Positions 49,041 through 59,980 of a DNA stretch of 64,000 nt are shown here, piece by piece. The notes beneath the pieces were generated by a model, which ran no database searches, was not told the DNA's origin, and was given only the letters and a program-made list of their open reading frames with translations. The position numbers and the translations under genes are program-made. This DNA comes from Candolleomyces eurysporus. Taxonomy: Eukaryota; Basidiomycota; Agaricomycetes; Agaricales; Psathyrellaceae. Where the stretch lies: contig JANBPK010000938.1 in NCBI GenBank assembly GCA_027579435.1, forward strand, positions 625 to 64,624, in the 5' to 3' direction. Within the stretch, counting starts at the first letter, position 1, and each line of letters opens with the position of its first letter.

Positions 49041-50483
49041 AGTTGTATACTTTTAAGGACGATTGAACCATGGTCTGCTCTGCAGAACCATTATAAAAAN
49101 GGTCAGGTCCAAGGTAATGGGCTGGACGCCGGGCAGACGAAGATCGACAATCAGAGGTCGCCTTGGTCTCTACCCATTGGACCTTCGCACGACATCTGTT
49201 CTCTGTTGCGAATCAGCGATGTCTGAGATGTAGTTACTAGGGATACTAGTGGAAGTGATGCAGTGGCATCTAAGTTGAAAAAGACGATAATTTGCCTGTA
49301 TGCTAAGTCATTCTTGAGGCTATCAGGCAATGTATCTACGTTCCGAGCTGGCGGAATATCCGTTTTTCATCTCTCCCTTTGGAAAAGCGAGAAAAGGCGA
49401 AAGATAGAGAAGGAAGGGTAGAAGGGAATTGTGTCGAGAATAAAGGAGCTATCTTCGAAAAATCATGAAGGATAACTTAGAAAATACATAATCATCCCAG
49501 GTCACACCTCTGCACCTCGAATGATGGTCGACTTAATGGGAGGCCTCTGACAGCCCATCAGACCCTGAGAAGGAACAGTGTTGAATACTGGAGTACCTTC
49601 CTCAAGTTCGGTCAAGTTTCAAGTTTCAACAATATCGCGCCTGATCCCATAATTATATCAGCGTTAGGATGCAAGGATAGCTGCATCGCAATGGTGAAGT
49701 CTCCAAGACATTAAAGCCTTCGAAGGATATATCACACCCGAACAAAATCCCAAATGACTCCAAAATGGACCGATCGCTTAGGCAGACTAAGTCCCTGTTC
49801 GAGTTAATTTTCAAGCGGTTAGTATCTGAAGTATAAGAATTTTTGAAAATGAGAGACTCAGCTCCATGAATCTCGGGCAATATCCCGCATGGAGATCGAC
49901 CCTTGTAGGCTCTGTCGACGTGGCTGGTGAACGACGCGGAGATACTCGGTAGTGATCGTTAGCGTACGCTGGAGAACTGTGTAAAAAGGTACTCAGAGCC
50001 ATGATTTAAGACCAATAAACCCTGTCGATGAGTACCACGCTACCCACAATGCTGCGCTGTCGGAATAAGATACCAAAAAGGTGCGGGTGCAAAATTTGAA
50101 CGTTCGGATGCTCTATTCCAACTGTCACAGTCAAAGAGGATTTCATATGAAGGGTCTGTGATTATGAATACATGACGGAAGAACGAGGCTCCCCAAGTCC
50201 CGCGCTCACACTTGGACAGCCGCCTCTGAACATCTACATGGCACTCAGTATGCTTCGCTAATATCTCAATCTATGCTGCCATTTAGAGAAAAATGAAGAG
50301 AATGTATACATCTACATATTTGACGAGACGATACATAAATACAGATACAAGAAAGAAAGGAGCAAATCTACTGTCAGGTCTCCCAAAACGCTTGGAATGA
50401 GGACTGTCTCAATCTTGAGGATACAACCGCAGAGAGAGTAAAGTTGCAGCTGGACACGCGGCTCTTCTGAGTGCCGGTGTCAG
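49041..50483. other. Intergenic, no gene supported
   Basis: Ends of the F-box array and 3' side of the small secreted-protein gene. An N follows an A5 run at 49100. No coding signal recognised. Confidence 0.4.
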
Positions 50484-50926
50484 TCACACAGTGTCAATGT
50501 CATATGGAGTGGCGAAGGCGACTTCGTTGACGCGGAATTCTTCTAAACTTCCCTCGGCCTCGCGGTGGGACAACGTGTATTCAGTGCAACACTACGTATG
50601 TAGTTGGTAAAGACGACTTTGACTAGAGCTTCGACCGCATTTTACGAAAATTTTGACTTGGATAACCTGACGCTCCGAAACGGGATCCAGCCAACCATTG
50701 GAGAGGTCATTGTTGTACCCCAACCAGGGTTCTAATGTTACGGTGAGGGAGTGAATCTCGAAGTCAGCATCTAGCTTCTACCAAGCCTCTAGATTGAATG
50801 ACTGACCCTGGACTCGATGACCCCATTGCTGATGGATTGACCCCGTGAAGACTCGGAAAAGGGTACGGGAAGAGAGTGGGCCATTAAGCCACAGATAGCG
50901 ACAAAAGATAGTTGCGGCATGCGCAT
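50484..50926 (-). CDS. Small secreted protein, copy 2
   Basis: ATG at 50926 gives MRMPQLSFVAICGLMAHSLP, a signal peptide with the same HSLP...SESS.GQSI continuation as copy 1 at 17707. One consistent model is 50926-50822, 50777-50646 and 50591-50484 (114 aa), with middle exon KLDADFEIHSLTVTLEPWLG...WLDPVSERQVIQVKIF and last exon CCTEYTLSHREAEGSLEEF...PYDIDTV. The second intron (54 nt, GTAAAA...ACGTAG) is supported because copy 1 has a donor at the same point. The first intron (44 nt, GTCATC donor) is weak, so that junction is doubtful. The TATA-like GTATAAGA at 51081-51090 resembles copy 1's promoter. Function unknown; extracellular location inferred. Confidence 0.48.
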
Positions 50927-51080
50927 GGTTGTCGACCAGAATCAATTGGGACTCTTGGTTCACTAGAGGACGTACGACCAGCGAATAGCGCCAGTCAGAT
51001 CTTGGATAGTGACCGCACAGACCGGCTGTGATGAAGAAGTACTTCAAGTCAAAGAGCGGTAGAAGTTGGAAGGTGAGGGC

Positions 51081-51090
51081 TCTTATACTT
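51081..51090 (-). promoter_or_regulatory. TATA-like box of small secreted-protein copy 2
   Basis: On the minus strand AAGTATAAGAGCCC, about 155 bp before the ATG at 50926. Spacing and context (GTATAA.AGCCC) match the box at 17554. Confidence 0.45.
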
Positions 51091-52919
51091 TGTTCGGCGC
51101 CGAATTGATGGTGATGGTGGTCGATGATTATTCAACCATCTGGTCCGTCGGTACCTTCTATCAAATATGCATGAGGCTTCTCTTGCTTCCACGAGGACTT
51201 TAGGCCTTCTCCATGCGCAATTTCATCCACTCGGAACTTAGCGCTTCAAGCGCGACATTGTTCCCCACCTGTCTTTCTTTCGAGGTCTCCGAAGCGAGAT
51301 GCGGAAAATGGCGGAGAACGAGTCCCCGAACTAGGCGCCGCTGGGAGGCTGGCCAGCTGCTAGTAGCTCAACTTTGCATTGGTATATACTACTCAAATGA
51401 TTTGCTCACGGCGGTGAGAAATACCTTTGACAAGGATCTTCGATCAACAAAGATGCGATAACTACCACCCAGTGATGTCTTTGATGTACATAGCACGCAA
51501 AGTGGTAACTTGTTGGCGGACCGCCCCTGGTGGATTAGCGCCTTCGGAGCCATGATGATCACTGAAACAGCAGTTCGCGACAAAATGAGAATGAGGGTCT
51601 TTTGCGTCGAGGTCTTCAATTCCCCGACTCGAGTCTTGAGCTCTGAACTTGTAGATTATCTTATCAGCGGAAGATTGATGACGCTCGCGCCGTCACAAGT
51701 CACGTCTGTCACGCTCAGAGTTCCTCCTGGGTCCCACACACGCCGAACGCGCCAACCAAACCGGCTTTCCGTCGTCCTCCTCCCATGTGCTCCTGCGCAT
51801 CCTCGTGGCTACTTCGATTAGGCAGATCGGTGAATCTGCAGGGTTAGGGTGTTTGGAGCCGAAGACTGTCGCATCGTCTGGTCCCAAGGAGACGGAGGAC
51901 GCGAGGCCTGAGCTATGTTTGATACGAAGTTGGGGCTCTAGCTTTGGCCCAATACGGAGTGTAGTGCGCCCATCTATCTGTGTACAGGCATGACCATTCC
52001 GTGCAAACCTTCAACGTTCATTAAGGGACAGGTACAGAGAGGCTAAGCCTCCTCATTCCACCTATCTACGCCGCTATCTTATCGATTCAACCCCGTCAAG
52101 ACAGATTCCGAGTTCCGCCGTCAACGTTCGTTTCCGAAAGGAAACATGAAGGCGAAAGGGTCAGCCTCGGGGATTCCGTCTAATGGAGGCACTTTCGAAG
52201 GCTAATTCGTCTGATTATCACCGCCAGAGACCGAAGGAACGTTGTTTCCCCATTTCCCGTTTCCCCATTGTCCAGTGTCGCGTCCAGATGTCGTTGTCAA
52301 GGTCCGAAGGCCTCTTGCCCGAGCTACCGGTGGAGAGTGATGTGGGCTGATGGTCCTCGGCGAAGAGTAAAGGGAGAAACGTGAATGGAGTCAAAGTACG
52401 TCGCTAACTCCGATCTCAATCCGCCACTCATGTTGAACTTGGACCAGCGACGCAAAGCTTTAGCAAACAGTGGCCCTTCGGACCGTTGTCCTCATCCCCT
52501 CGCGCGCATACTCCGGTTCTCCGCCTCCAATGTCATGATCCGTACCCCTCTCATCATTGCCGTCGCCGTCGTAATTCCATCCCCACGGAACTTTTTTCTG
52601 CCAGGTCAGCGTCAAACCCGCGCGCCCGAGTATGGATGTTCGTCGGCCGCTCTGGGACGCTTGTCTATGACGTCGCTTGAGCCCTGCAGGCCTTGTGCCT
52701 TGCTCACCGATGTTATCACTGCGCCGCCTTCCGACGCACCTCTCGGTGTGGCTGTACTGATTGGTTCTGATTCGTTTCTCATTGCTATTGTGTACGCAGC
52801 CTCATCATCGATCGCATGAATGAAGCTTGTGCTTGGACGCAAACGATGAAGATCACCCGTGCCACTCGCTCATTCAGCGCAGTGGTCTCTCATTGAACGG
52901 GTGCCGTTCATAGACACAA
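51091..52919. other. Intergenic, no gene supported
   Basis: Open frames at 51389-51619 (-), 51693-51887 (-) and 52385-52819 (+, 144 codons from ATG) lack domains and splice support. The last overlaps an equally open minus-strand frame, which points to composition rather than selection. Confidence 0.4.
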
Positions 52920-52940
52920 TGGGCTCTGAAGAGCTTGGGC

Positions 52941-52950
52941 GTATATAAAG
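52941..52950 (+). promoter_or_regulatory. TATA box of the zinc-ribbon gene
   Basis: GTATATAAAG, about 85 bp before the ATG at 53034. The leader is C-rich, as usual for well-expressed fungal genes. Confidence 0.55.
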
Positions 52951-53033
52951 TCCCGGGGTACCTTCTCGCGTGATTCGACACCATACCCACACGCCCTTTC
53001 CCGCCTCCCTCAAACTCTGGAATACCAATACTC

Positions 53034-53669
53034 ATGGTTAAGAAACGACCATCTATTTTCCTGCCTCAGCAACTCCAGCCCCCTGAAACGCATCCTCGCT
53101 TATCCAAGTCCTCCGAAAGGATCACGATCTTTGACGCTGATCCCGCTCAGCCGCCCTCACCTACTCTGTCCTTCGGTGGCGATAAAAGATTGAACTTTAC
53201 CGTGGAGGCAGCTACGCCGACACGAGAGAACAAGCGCGTAGCGACGGGTCCACTGGAACATGATATCCGTCATGGCACGCCACCGCCATCCACGTTGCCC
53301 ACGACAAGTGCCAGTTCAACACTTGTAGCCCGTTCAACATCAGTCTCATCTTTGTCGTTTCATCTTCGCGGTCAAGTGACTATTCAGAGACGGAAGGCGT
53401 TAAGGTCTAGGCTCAAGGCTCGCGCGAAGATTAGGGTTAACAAGACCCCAGCCAGCAACGAAAACGAGGACGACTATAACCTCACTGCTAGAGGGAGTGG
53501 AGCTAGTTTGAAATTGTGTCCCCGGTGTCAGACCAAGCTCTTATCCTCCAGCAGAGTGAATGACGTCACCTTGGATGCGAGGATGTCTTACGGCGATGCA
53601 GAGTGTTTGATGATGATCCTCTATGCGTTCGTTTTTGTTCTTACCTTGTATGCTTTTACGGATGATTGA
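53034..53669 (+). CDS. Small basic protein with Cys pair and C-terminal membrane segment
   Basis: Single-exon gene of 211 aa from the first ATG after the TATA box. The first ~120 residues are Pro/Ser/Thr-rich and disordered (FLPQQLQPPETHPRLSKSSE). A basic stretch follows (QRRKALRSRLKARAKIRVNK), then CPRCQTKLL, half of a zinc-ribbon-like CxxC knuckle with no second pair visible. The last 20 residues are hydrophobic (CLMMILYAFVFVLTLYAF) and end TDD, which suggests a tail-anchored membrane protein. No family recognised. A diverged copy at 57830-58480 keeps the basic stretch (RMKTRANKTSS) but is broken, so the gene belongs to the duplicated block. Confidence 0.62.
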   Translation: MVKKRPSIFLPQQLQPPETHPRLSKSSERITIFDADPAQPPSPTLSFGGDKRLNFTVEAATPTRENKRVATGPLEHDIRHGTPPPSTLPTTSASSTLVARSTSVSSLSFHLRGQVTIQRRKALRSRLKARAKIRVNKTPASNENEDDYNLTARGSGASLKLCPRCQTKLLSSSRVNDVTLDARMSYGDAECLMMILYAFVFVLTLYAFTDD

Positions 53670-55020
53670 ATAAGAATCGAAATCAAATCATGTTTCGTGC
53701 ATGAAATCTACCGATTGTGCGCTGCTTATCCAACCAACGATGCATCGAATGGCGTGGGGTACAAGACGAGACTCTGGTGATCCAGAGCGTCGGCTCGAAA
53801 CAGTCGGTAGGAATACTGGATGGCTAATCGATTGCGCGATCACCTCTTTCTATGAGATCGCGAAAGTTTCAGAAATCATGAGGGTACGATTCTTACGAGA
53901 GCTTCATTTATTGAGTGGTCGATATCGGTTTGGGGAATCATTCATCACAATCAATGAACTCTTCGCTCGCTCCCCGTGCGACCTAGTGTACCGTGAGTTT
54001 TAACAGATAATTGCCATACGTACGATAGTGGGAATTGAAGAACAATGGCTGTCATGTCAAGTTCTGCAGGACGATCGATGAAGAACTCCATTGTAGCCCG
54101 AGTCGGGGACCGTAGAAGTCAACGTCAGCCGCTCGATTAGTTTAACCTACAACAGCAGGACAATACGAACGACGTAAATGAGCGTTCCTTGCAATTTTAT
54201 ATGTACTCAAAGTAGTTTAGCATGGAACGTGAATGACCTCTGGGTCCACGAGTCGGAGGAAAGACTCTTTTTCCAATCTCATGTCAATCAACGTCACGTT
54301 CAATAGGCTTTTGCAAATCTGGGATTGTCCGAAGATATTGACCTAGACTTTTTAAGTTGAGACTAGCCGTAACGACAGGGACGAGTCTCACTTTCACAGG
54401 AAATTCAAAAATAACGACAGCTCTTTGTTGTCAAGTATTTGAACGTCCGAGACGGAGAGGCAGGATCAATGAGCGAAATGAGGTCACAGGCCTCAAGTCG
54501 AGCGACAAGGAATCGTCTCGTGCCCCAGAAACTGAATGAATGACCAGGAATCTGGGGATTAATACAACAAGGGTGTCCAAAGAGCCGGGTTCTATTTACC
54601 CTTTTATTAATCACGTCTCATCTTACCCGACAATCGCGTGCTTCTAGTGCCCCGCAGCTCCCTCTCACATGTTCAGCGTAGTTGTACAAACCCAGGACCG
54701 CATTTTACTCACCCTCGTGGATGGTCTGACGGTGGATTGAATCGATTTGACGTGTATAAACGCCTATCTGAAAGATACGAAGAGATCGCAGGACCTTTAA
54801 TGTTTACGGCCGCCTTCACTCGCAATAGACTGTGAGAGCGGCCAAGAACGTGGTAGACATCATGATGGATTACTGGACCAGGCCCGAAAGCCTTTCCGTG
54901 GGGTAGTATGATGTGCACTCAATACGAAACCGAAACAAGTACTCTGGTCAATGGCAATCCGCCCTATCATGGCGCGATCTTCTTCGTGGAAAGCTCAAGG
55001 TCGCGCGAGCTTAAACGACA

Positions 55021-55563
55021 ACCATTCTCATCATTTTCTACTCTCCCGCGCTTATAGTGATTTCCAATCATTCAGGCTCAGGCACGATGGATACGCTTGA
55101 AGGTGAGTAGACCTTTGACGGCTTGGGGGTACGGCCCTTCCAGGTCGAATTGATTGAACCCCTGTCCTGGCTTGCTGTCACCCTTCCGAACTTGTGATCA
55201 CAAGACCTTGGTCAAGCGTAGCGTCAAGGAAATTGCCATGCTGAGTGAGTAAATTCTAGAAATGCTAATGGCGTCACAGTGGGGAACTGTTTCTCACAAT
55301 GAATCGAATATTCGCTGTATGTAGAGTCGTGTCCAGTCCGTCGGCGAGCCAATAAGCACCGGATAATCATAATGGGTTGCCAGGAAAATGATAAACTACG
55401 CCACGCCTGGCGCAGATGGTCATATGGAAACCTCAGATGAAACTCTATATCGAGTGCTACGTGCTTCGATTTGCCTTATCATTGAATGAAGTTCAGACTC
55501 GAATAGGATGAAAAGCATGGGTCCGGTGTATACTACATGGAGTATCCTACTATCTAATACCAC
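55021..55563. other. Intergenic, one start-like context
   Basis: An ATG at 55087 (ATGGATACGCTTGAAG followed by GTGAGT) after a pyrimidine-rich leader looks like a first exon, but no second exon could be identified before copy C. Nothing else recognised. Confidence 0.35.
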
Positions 55564-57410
55564 TCAACAGAAATAGTCATTAACTGACAAAAAATAGTAC
55601 TGTCCATACGTGCCATACAGGAGCGTTCTTCCCGAGGCAGGGCATAGACACATCACCTCCGGAGAGGAGAGCAAGGGTTTGTGGAACTTCGTCAATCTGA
55701 CCTCTGGTTCAACCGCGATGTCACCATCTAACGAGAGCGTGGAGTCAGGTAGACTGATGTCGTATATAATCTCCACTCGTTCAGATGTATTGCCATCTGA
55801 GCCTTCCGCCATGACGAGGGAGGGTGGAGTGGGCACAAGGGCGCCATCAAATGCGCATGTTTCAGATGAGTACGATGCAATCTTATGCCCGCCAAACGTG
55901 AAGGTCCCAAGATGATTGAGGGTGACTTTGGGTCCCGCTTCCTTCGTTCCATCGGCTGGAAAGACGTCGATACGGTATCGGGAGATGGAATGGATGCCAT
56001 ATCCAGAGCTGACGGAATATCCAGAGCTGACGGCATGAAAGATGAATGGGAACATCTGGGCATTGCCACCCCACAACGCTGGGAAAGACAAAGAATGGCG
56101 GCTGTTGACTGTCGATTGATGATCCATCGATAATCCCAGTGGGACGATGGTGGTTCCGGGTTTGTCGAGTCCAGGTCTTTGAAGAGAAATCGCTTCTGCG
56201 ATACGAGGCGGAACGGGTTGCCACGTGCTGGAATCCACGGGTTCTGGAAGTTGGCAGACACAGACGTGTGCCCCTGACAGGAATCCCAGAACAAAGTCTC
56301 CAATGAATTGAATGTCCTGTAAAGTCAGTTCAGCCTGAGACATAAAAACCGGCTCTAGGCAAGGCAAATTGTTTCGTACCGAAAGCCTGACTTCGCTATT
56401 ACTCTCTTGGATCCTGAATGTATAGTACCGACCGTAAACAAAGTCCCATACCACAATTTGGCCACCAAATGACACCAATACCCGATTTCCCTCGATCTTG
56501 AGTGGTCCGTAGCCATCGCTACTATTCTTATCAATCGGTAGAGAACCAAGGAGATCGAAAGATACAGGCTGAGGACGATCAACCCGCACCTCAAAAGCCA
56601 TTAATATCCTGTAGAGATGGAAGAAATATGAGGCCAAAGATGAAAAATAAATATAACGGACGTACGTTTCATCGTTGCGACGCCTTTTAAGCCTAAGACC
56701 AATTCGGAGTCTCCCGTCACCTGCATCACATATGGCGGATTGCCACCTGACTGCATCTGAGATTATTTTTCTTGGGTTCAAGGAAGATATAAGAGCGGGC
56801 TCCTTCAATGGTGGTTGACCCGCGAATCCAAGGTCCCATAAACTGATGCGGGAATTCATCGCAAAGAGGAAGCGACCTCCTGGCACCAAGAAAAAGCTGC
56901 TACTTGCAGTGCAATGGCGCAAGGACACTTTTAAACTTGATAATGGTTGAACAACATTCAGGCTCAATTCTGGGTCTTTGCTCGAGACTGAATGCCGTTC
57001 AATGAGGCGCGTCCAGCGACGAGGCGCTACTGCCGCACGCTGCAGCTGGACGAGATCCATGGAGTCAACAGGGTAGGAAGGAAGGAATAGCTTGTATCGA
57101 TGGCACATAAGCTTCAGCAGAACTACCCAGATCTCTCGATGAGTGAAGGTATCATGGAGTGCCCGTGAGACCTGGAGAGACAAGCAAATCAGCTCTTTCA
57201 TTAACCCGATGATAACAGAAATGCTGATCGGCGAACCCTGCTCAGCGATAAGACGTCAAATGGGTCCGATCGCACTGCGATCTCGACCCACATCTCAGCA
57301 GGTAGTCGACTTTCCGACAGCTGCAGGGGAATGGTAGGTGCTGTGGGTGGTGGGACACTTTGGGCAGGGACGGACTCGACTCGAACGTCAGTAGAAGGGG
57401 TTGATACCAT
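55564..57410 (-). CDS. F-box family protein, copy C
   Basis: Four exons on the minus strand: 57410-57237, 57171-56666, 56608-56380 and 56316-55564 (553 aa), with no Ns and no frame breaks. The F-box is SRLPAEMWVEIAVRSDPFDV then VSRALHDTFTHREIWVVLLK. The stretch from VSRAL to ERHSVSSKD is nearly identical to copy A, as is the N-terminal AEMWVEIAVRSDPFDVL. Core motifs are FFLVPGGRFLFAMNS, LWDLGFAGQPPL, IVVWDFVYGRYYTF and C-terminal CLCPASGRTLLYG. The first ATG in frame is 57410; upstream codons to 57491 are open but lack an ATG. Copies A and C are 41 kb apart on opposite strands, so a recent dispersed or inverted duplication is likely. Confidence 0.86.
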
Positions 57411-57814
57411 TGCTTGCGACAAGCTGAGGGATTGTGCCAGTCGAGAGGATAGCGCACTCAAAGAGCACTGGGACGGTGACAAGATGTCCAATCAAGATAC
57501 CTTCGGGCCAGACTAAGCCCATTGATTGGCTGCCGTGCCGACTCTCGATTTGAGACTCCGACACCAAGAGAACACTGCGTATCAAGCCACCCTAAGTGCA
57601 GCAACTTGACGTGGGCTCGGGACTCCGAGACTTTTCTTCATCTTGTCAAATCGTGTACGCAGCCAGTTCTCCCGCTCGAGTCTACCCTTTTTTTGGCAAC
57701 GATTGGACTCTGACGCAGTCACTTAGATAGCATTGATCCACAGCGAATTCACGGAGTCTTCTCCGTTACTCTTCAGTGGCAGCCACGGCACCAGAGGAGA
57801 GGCTCTAGTGGAAT

Positions 57815-59640
57815 TCGACACCACACCCACGCACACAAACTCTTCATTAAATTGTGAGGGTCAAGACACGAACTTGTATCTTCCTCCCCCAGCAACCATA
57901 GTCCTAGGGAAATCAAGGTCCCGTCTGCAAGTCTTACGAGAAGCTCAAGATCTTCAGTTCCGAACCAATCCTGCGCCCTTAGCTAGCACAACTAGTAGTC
58001 TCTCACTATTGTCGTCTGCTAGATTTATGAGCAAGGGCCCCAGGAACCAGGGAAATACCTCCCCTAATGATATGTAGAAGATGTGCAAAGCATGTACGCA
58101 GTGCTTCTAAATATGGCAAATTTTTGCATACCTTTTCATATATCTCTGTATACCTTTGGGAACGGTGTTGGCGGTCACCGGTCACCGCTGATGACGACAT
58201 TCGATCAAGGGTGGGGACTTGCGGGGACTTGCGGGGCACCATTACTGACACAAGCACATACGGACAGGTGTCTGAGGCTTGTTTCTTGTATATCGTCATT
58301 GTCACCCACCTCCTCATTGACGAGTGCCCGAACACTGGTCACACGCTCACTTAATTTATCTTTGTTTCTTCATAATTGCGTCAAGCAAGAGGATGAAAAC
58401 GCGATGCTTTAGGCCTAAGTCTCGTATGAAGACTAGGGCTAATAAGACTTCTAGCGGCGGCAAAATAGGCCCCGGCCAACAAAGGCACGAATGATAATAT
58501 TGGTCACTGCGCGTGACACGTGTGACAACCAGTAGCCTGAATCGATGGACTTGTGGTTCATTCCACGCGTTAGTGGCCACTGCACAGCTCCCGCTCGACG
58601 CAGGAGCACAGCTTAGGGTAAAGTTCGATTGGAGAATTTCCGTACATCTTGGGATGTACGCTAGTAGGAATTGAAGGATCATATGACTGGTCCTATTGTG
58701 TGATGATGGAAAACTGTAGAGCTCTGGTATTATCCAATTCGGCGACCGGAGAAGTCAGTATTGATTAAATTAATCTCCGCCTGCAAGACAATACGAGGTA
58801 CTCAGAGTGGTATCAGCATGGGACACAGGTGAGTCTCGGGCTTCGACCCAGATAAAGACAAGCTTGGTATCCGAGAGGTGCTTTGGTTCCACTGTCGTTG
58901 TGTCAAGTGTATAGTGGATAGACTTCTGCGGATATGACAGCATCCGAAGTTGGAAGTTAACGAGCTAGACTTGTTATACTGAGACTGGCCGTAATGACGG
59001 TGACGACTTTCACTTTCACTTACTTGGAAAGACTTGGAAATTAAAGATAACGATAACTCTTTGATCGTGAAATATCTCAGGATATGAGTCACATAGATGT
59101 GTGAATCGAATGAATAGATGGAATCATGAGCTCCATGTTGAGACGTACGTGTTCCCAGCGATCTGGTAATGTATACAAGAACCGGGCTCAGATAGCGAGA
59201 CCTATTAATTCTGTGATTGATTGCCTCAACTCATTGCATTCGACGCCTGAGGAACGGTAATTCTAACACTGAATCTGCTGGCTTCACCTGTTTTTTGTAG
59301 ATAGTAAACTCAGTATTCCATTTCGCCCGACATCAGAAACGGTAAGACCGCGTTTTTCAAGTATTTCCTGGACATGTGTAAACCATTTCGAAGATACAAA
59401 CGCATTGCAAAATTAGACGGTGAGACTCATGACCCCCTTCAAGTACTCTCGAGACATCGTCTGCGGTGACAGCTGGAAGAATCTTGGCCAATATGGGAAA
59501 TGACAGACCCCGAAGCAGAAACGGAACGTCGGTAGTGGTCCGCCCAAAGGGCGCGATCATCGTGGAAAAAATTAGGTCACGCTAGCCCAAATAGCACCCT
59601 TGACCACGTCCTGATCGATTGCTACTGTTTGCTCAGTCTT
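57815..59640 (+). repeat. Segmental duplication, copy 2
   Basis: Diverged second copy of 52920-55020 in direct orientation. Together the two copies flank F-box gene C as imperfect direct repeats of about 2 kb. Confidence 0.65.
57830..58480 (+). pseudogene. Broken copy of the 53034 gene
   Basis: Upstream DNA (ATTCGACACCACACCCACGC) and early coding sequence (LYLPPPATIV versus FLPQQLQPP) match the intact gene, and so does the basic stretch near 58405-58460 (RMKTRANKTSS versus RLKARAKIRVNKTPA). The start codon context and reading frame are lost, and the Cys pair and membrane tail are not found. Confidence 0.55.
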
Positions 59641-59980
59641 TCGTGTCCGTGATACTGGACATTGGAGCTCGTATAACTCCAGCAGGCGTCATCAACGTTT
59701 CAGCTGAAGAGATTATCCAGCCTTAGTGTCCCCCTGTTCAAAGGCGAAAACCAAAGCCTGCTCGTTCTAGTTCTCAACGTGCTATTTCTGGTCCTGCGGC
59801 AACCGGGAATATGTGATACGCTAGCTATGCTCACGCCTCCCCGGATCTAATCTGCTCTGTGCCTTCGGTTACTTCTTTCTGGGCATTGGCAAGCTCTACG
59901 TTAACTTCTTGGGTCTCCCAGTGATGACGCCGTTTTTGCTGTTGGACGCAGCCTTGGGCTGGATAATGACCTCGCTGTGC

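Larger units (their letters stand above)
52920..55020 (+). repeat. Segmental duplication, copy 1
   Basis: Aligns in the same orientation with about 57815-59640. Shared landmarks in order: ATTCGACACCA(T/C)ACCCAC; the zinc-ribbon gene coding region; the ATAATGAGACT-like stretch read as GAGACTAGCCGTAACGAC versus GAGACTGGCCGTAATGAC; GATAACTCTTTG/CGACAGCTCTTTG; and a final GCGCGATC.TC.TCGTGGAAA. The copies differ by many substitutions and indels. F-box gene C lies between them. Confidence 0.65.

Noticed and set aside
52385..52819. 144-codon plus-strand open frame from ATG
   Set aside because: The opposite strand is equally open, with no domain and no homologous copy in the duplicated block; insufficient support.
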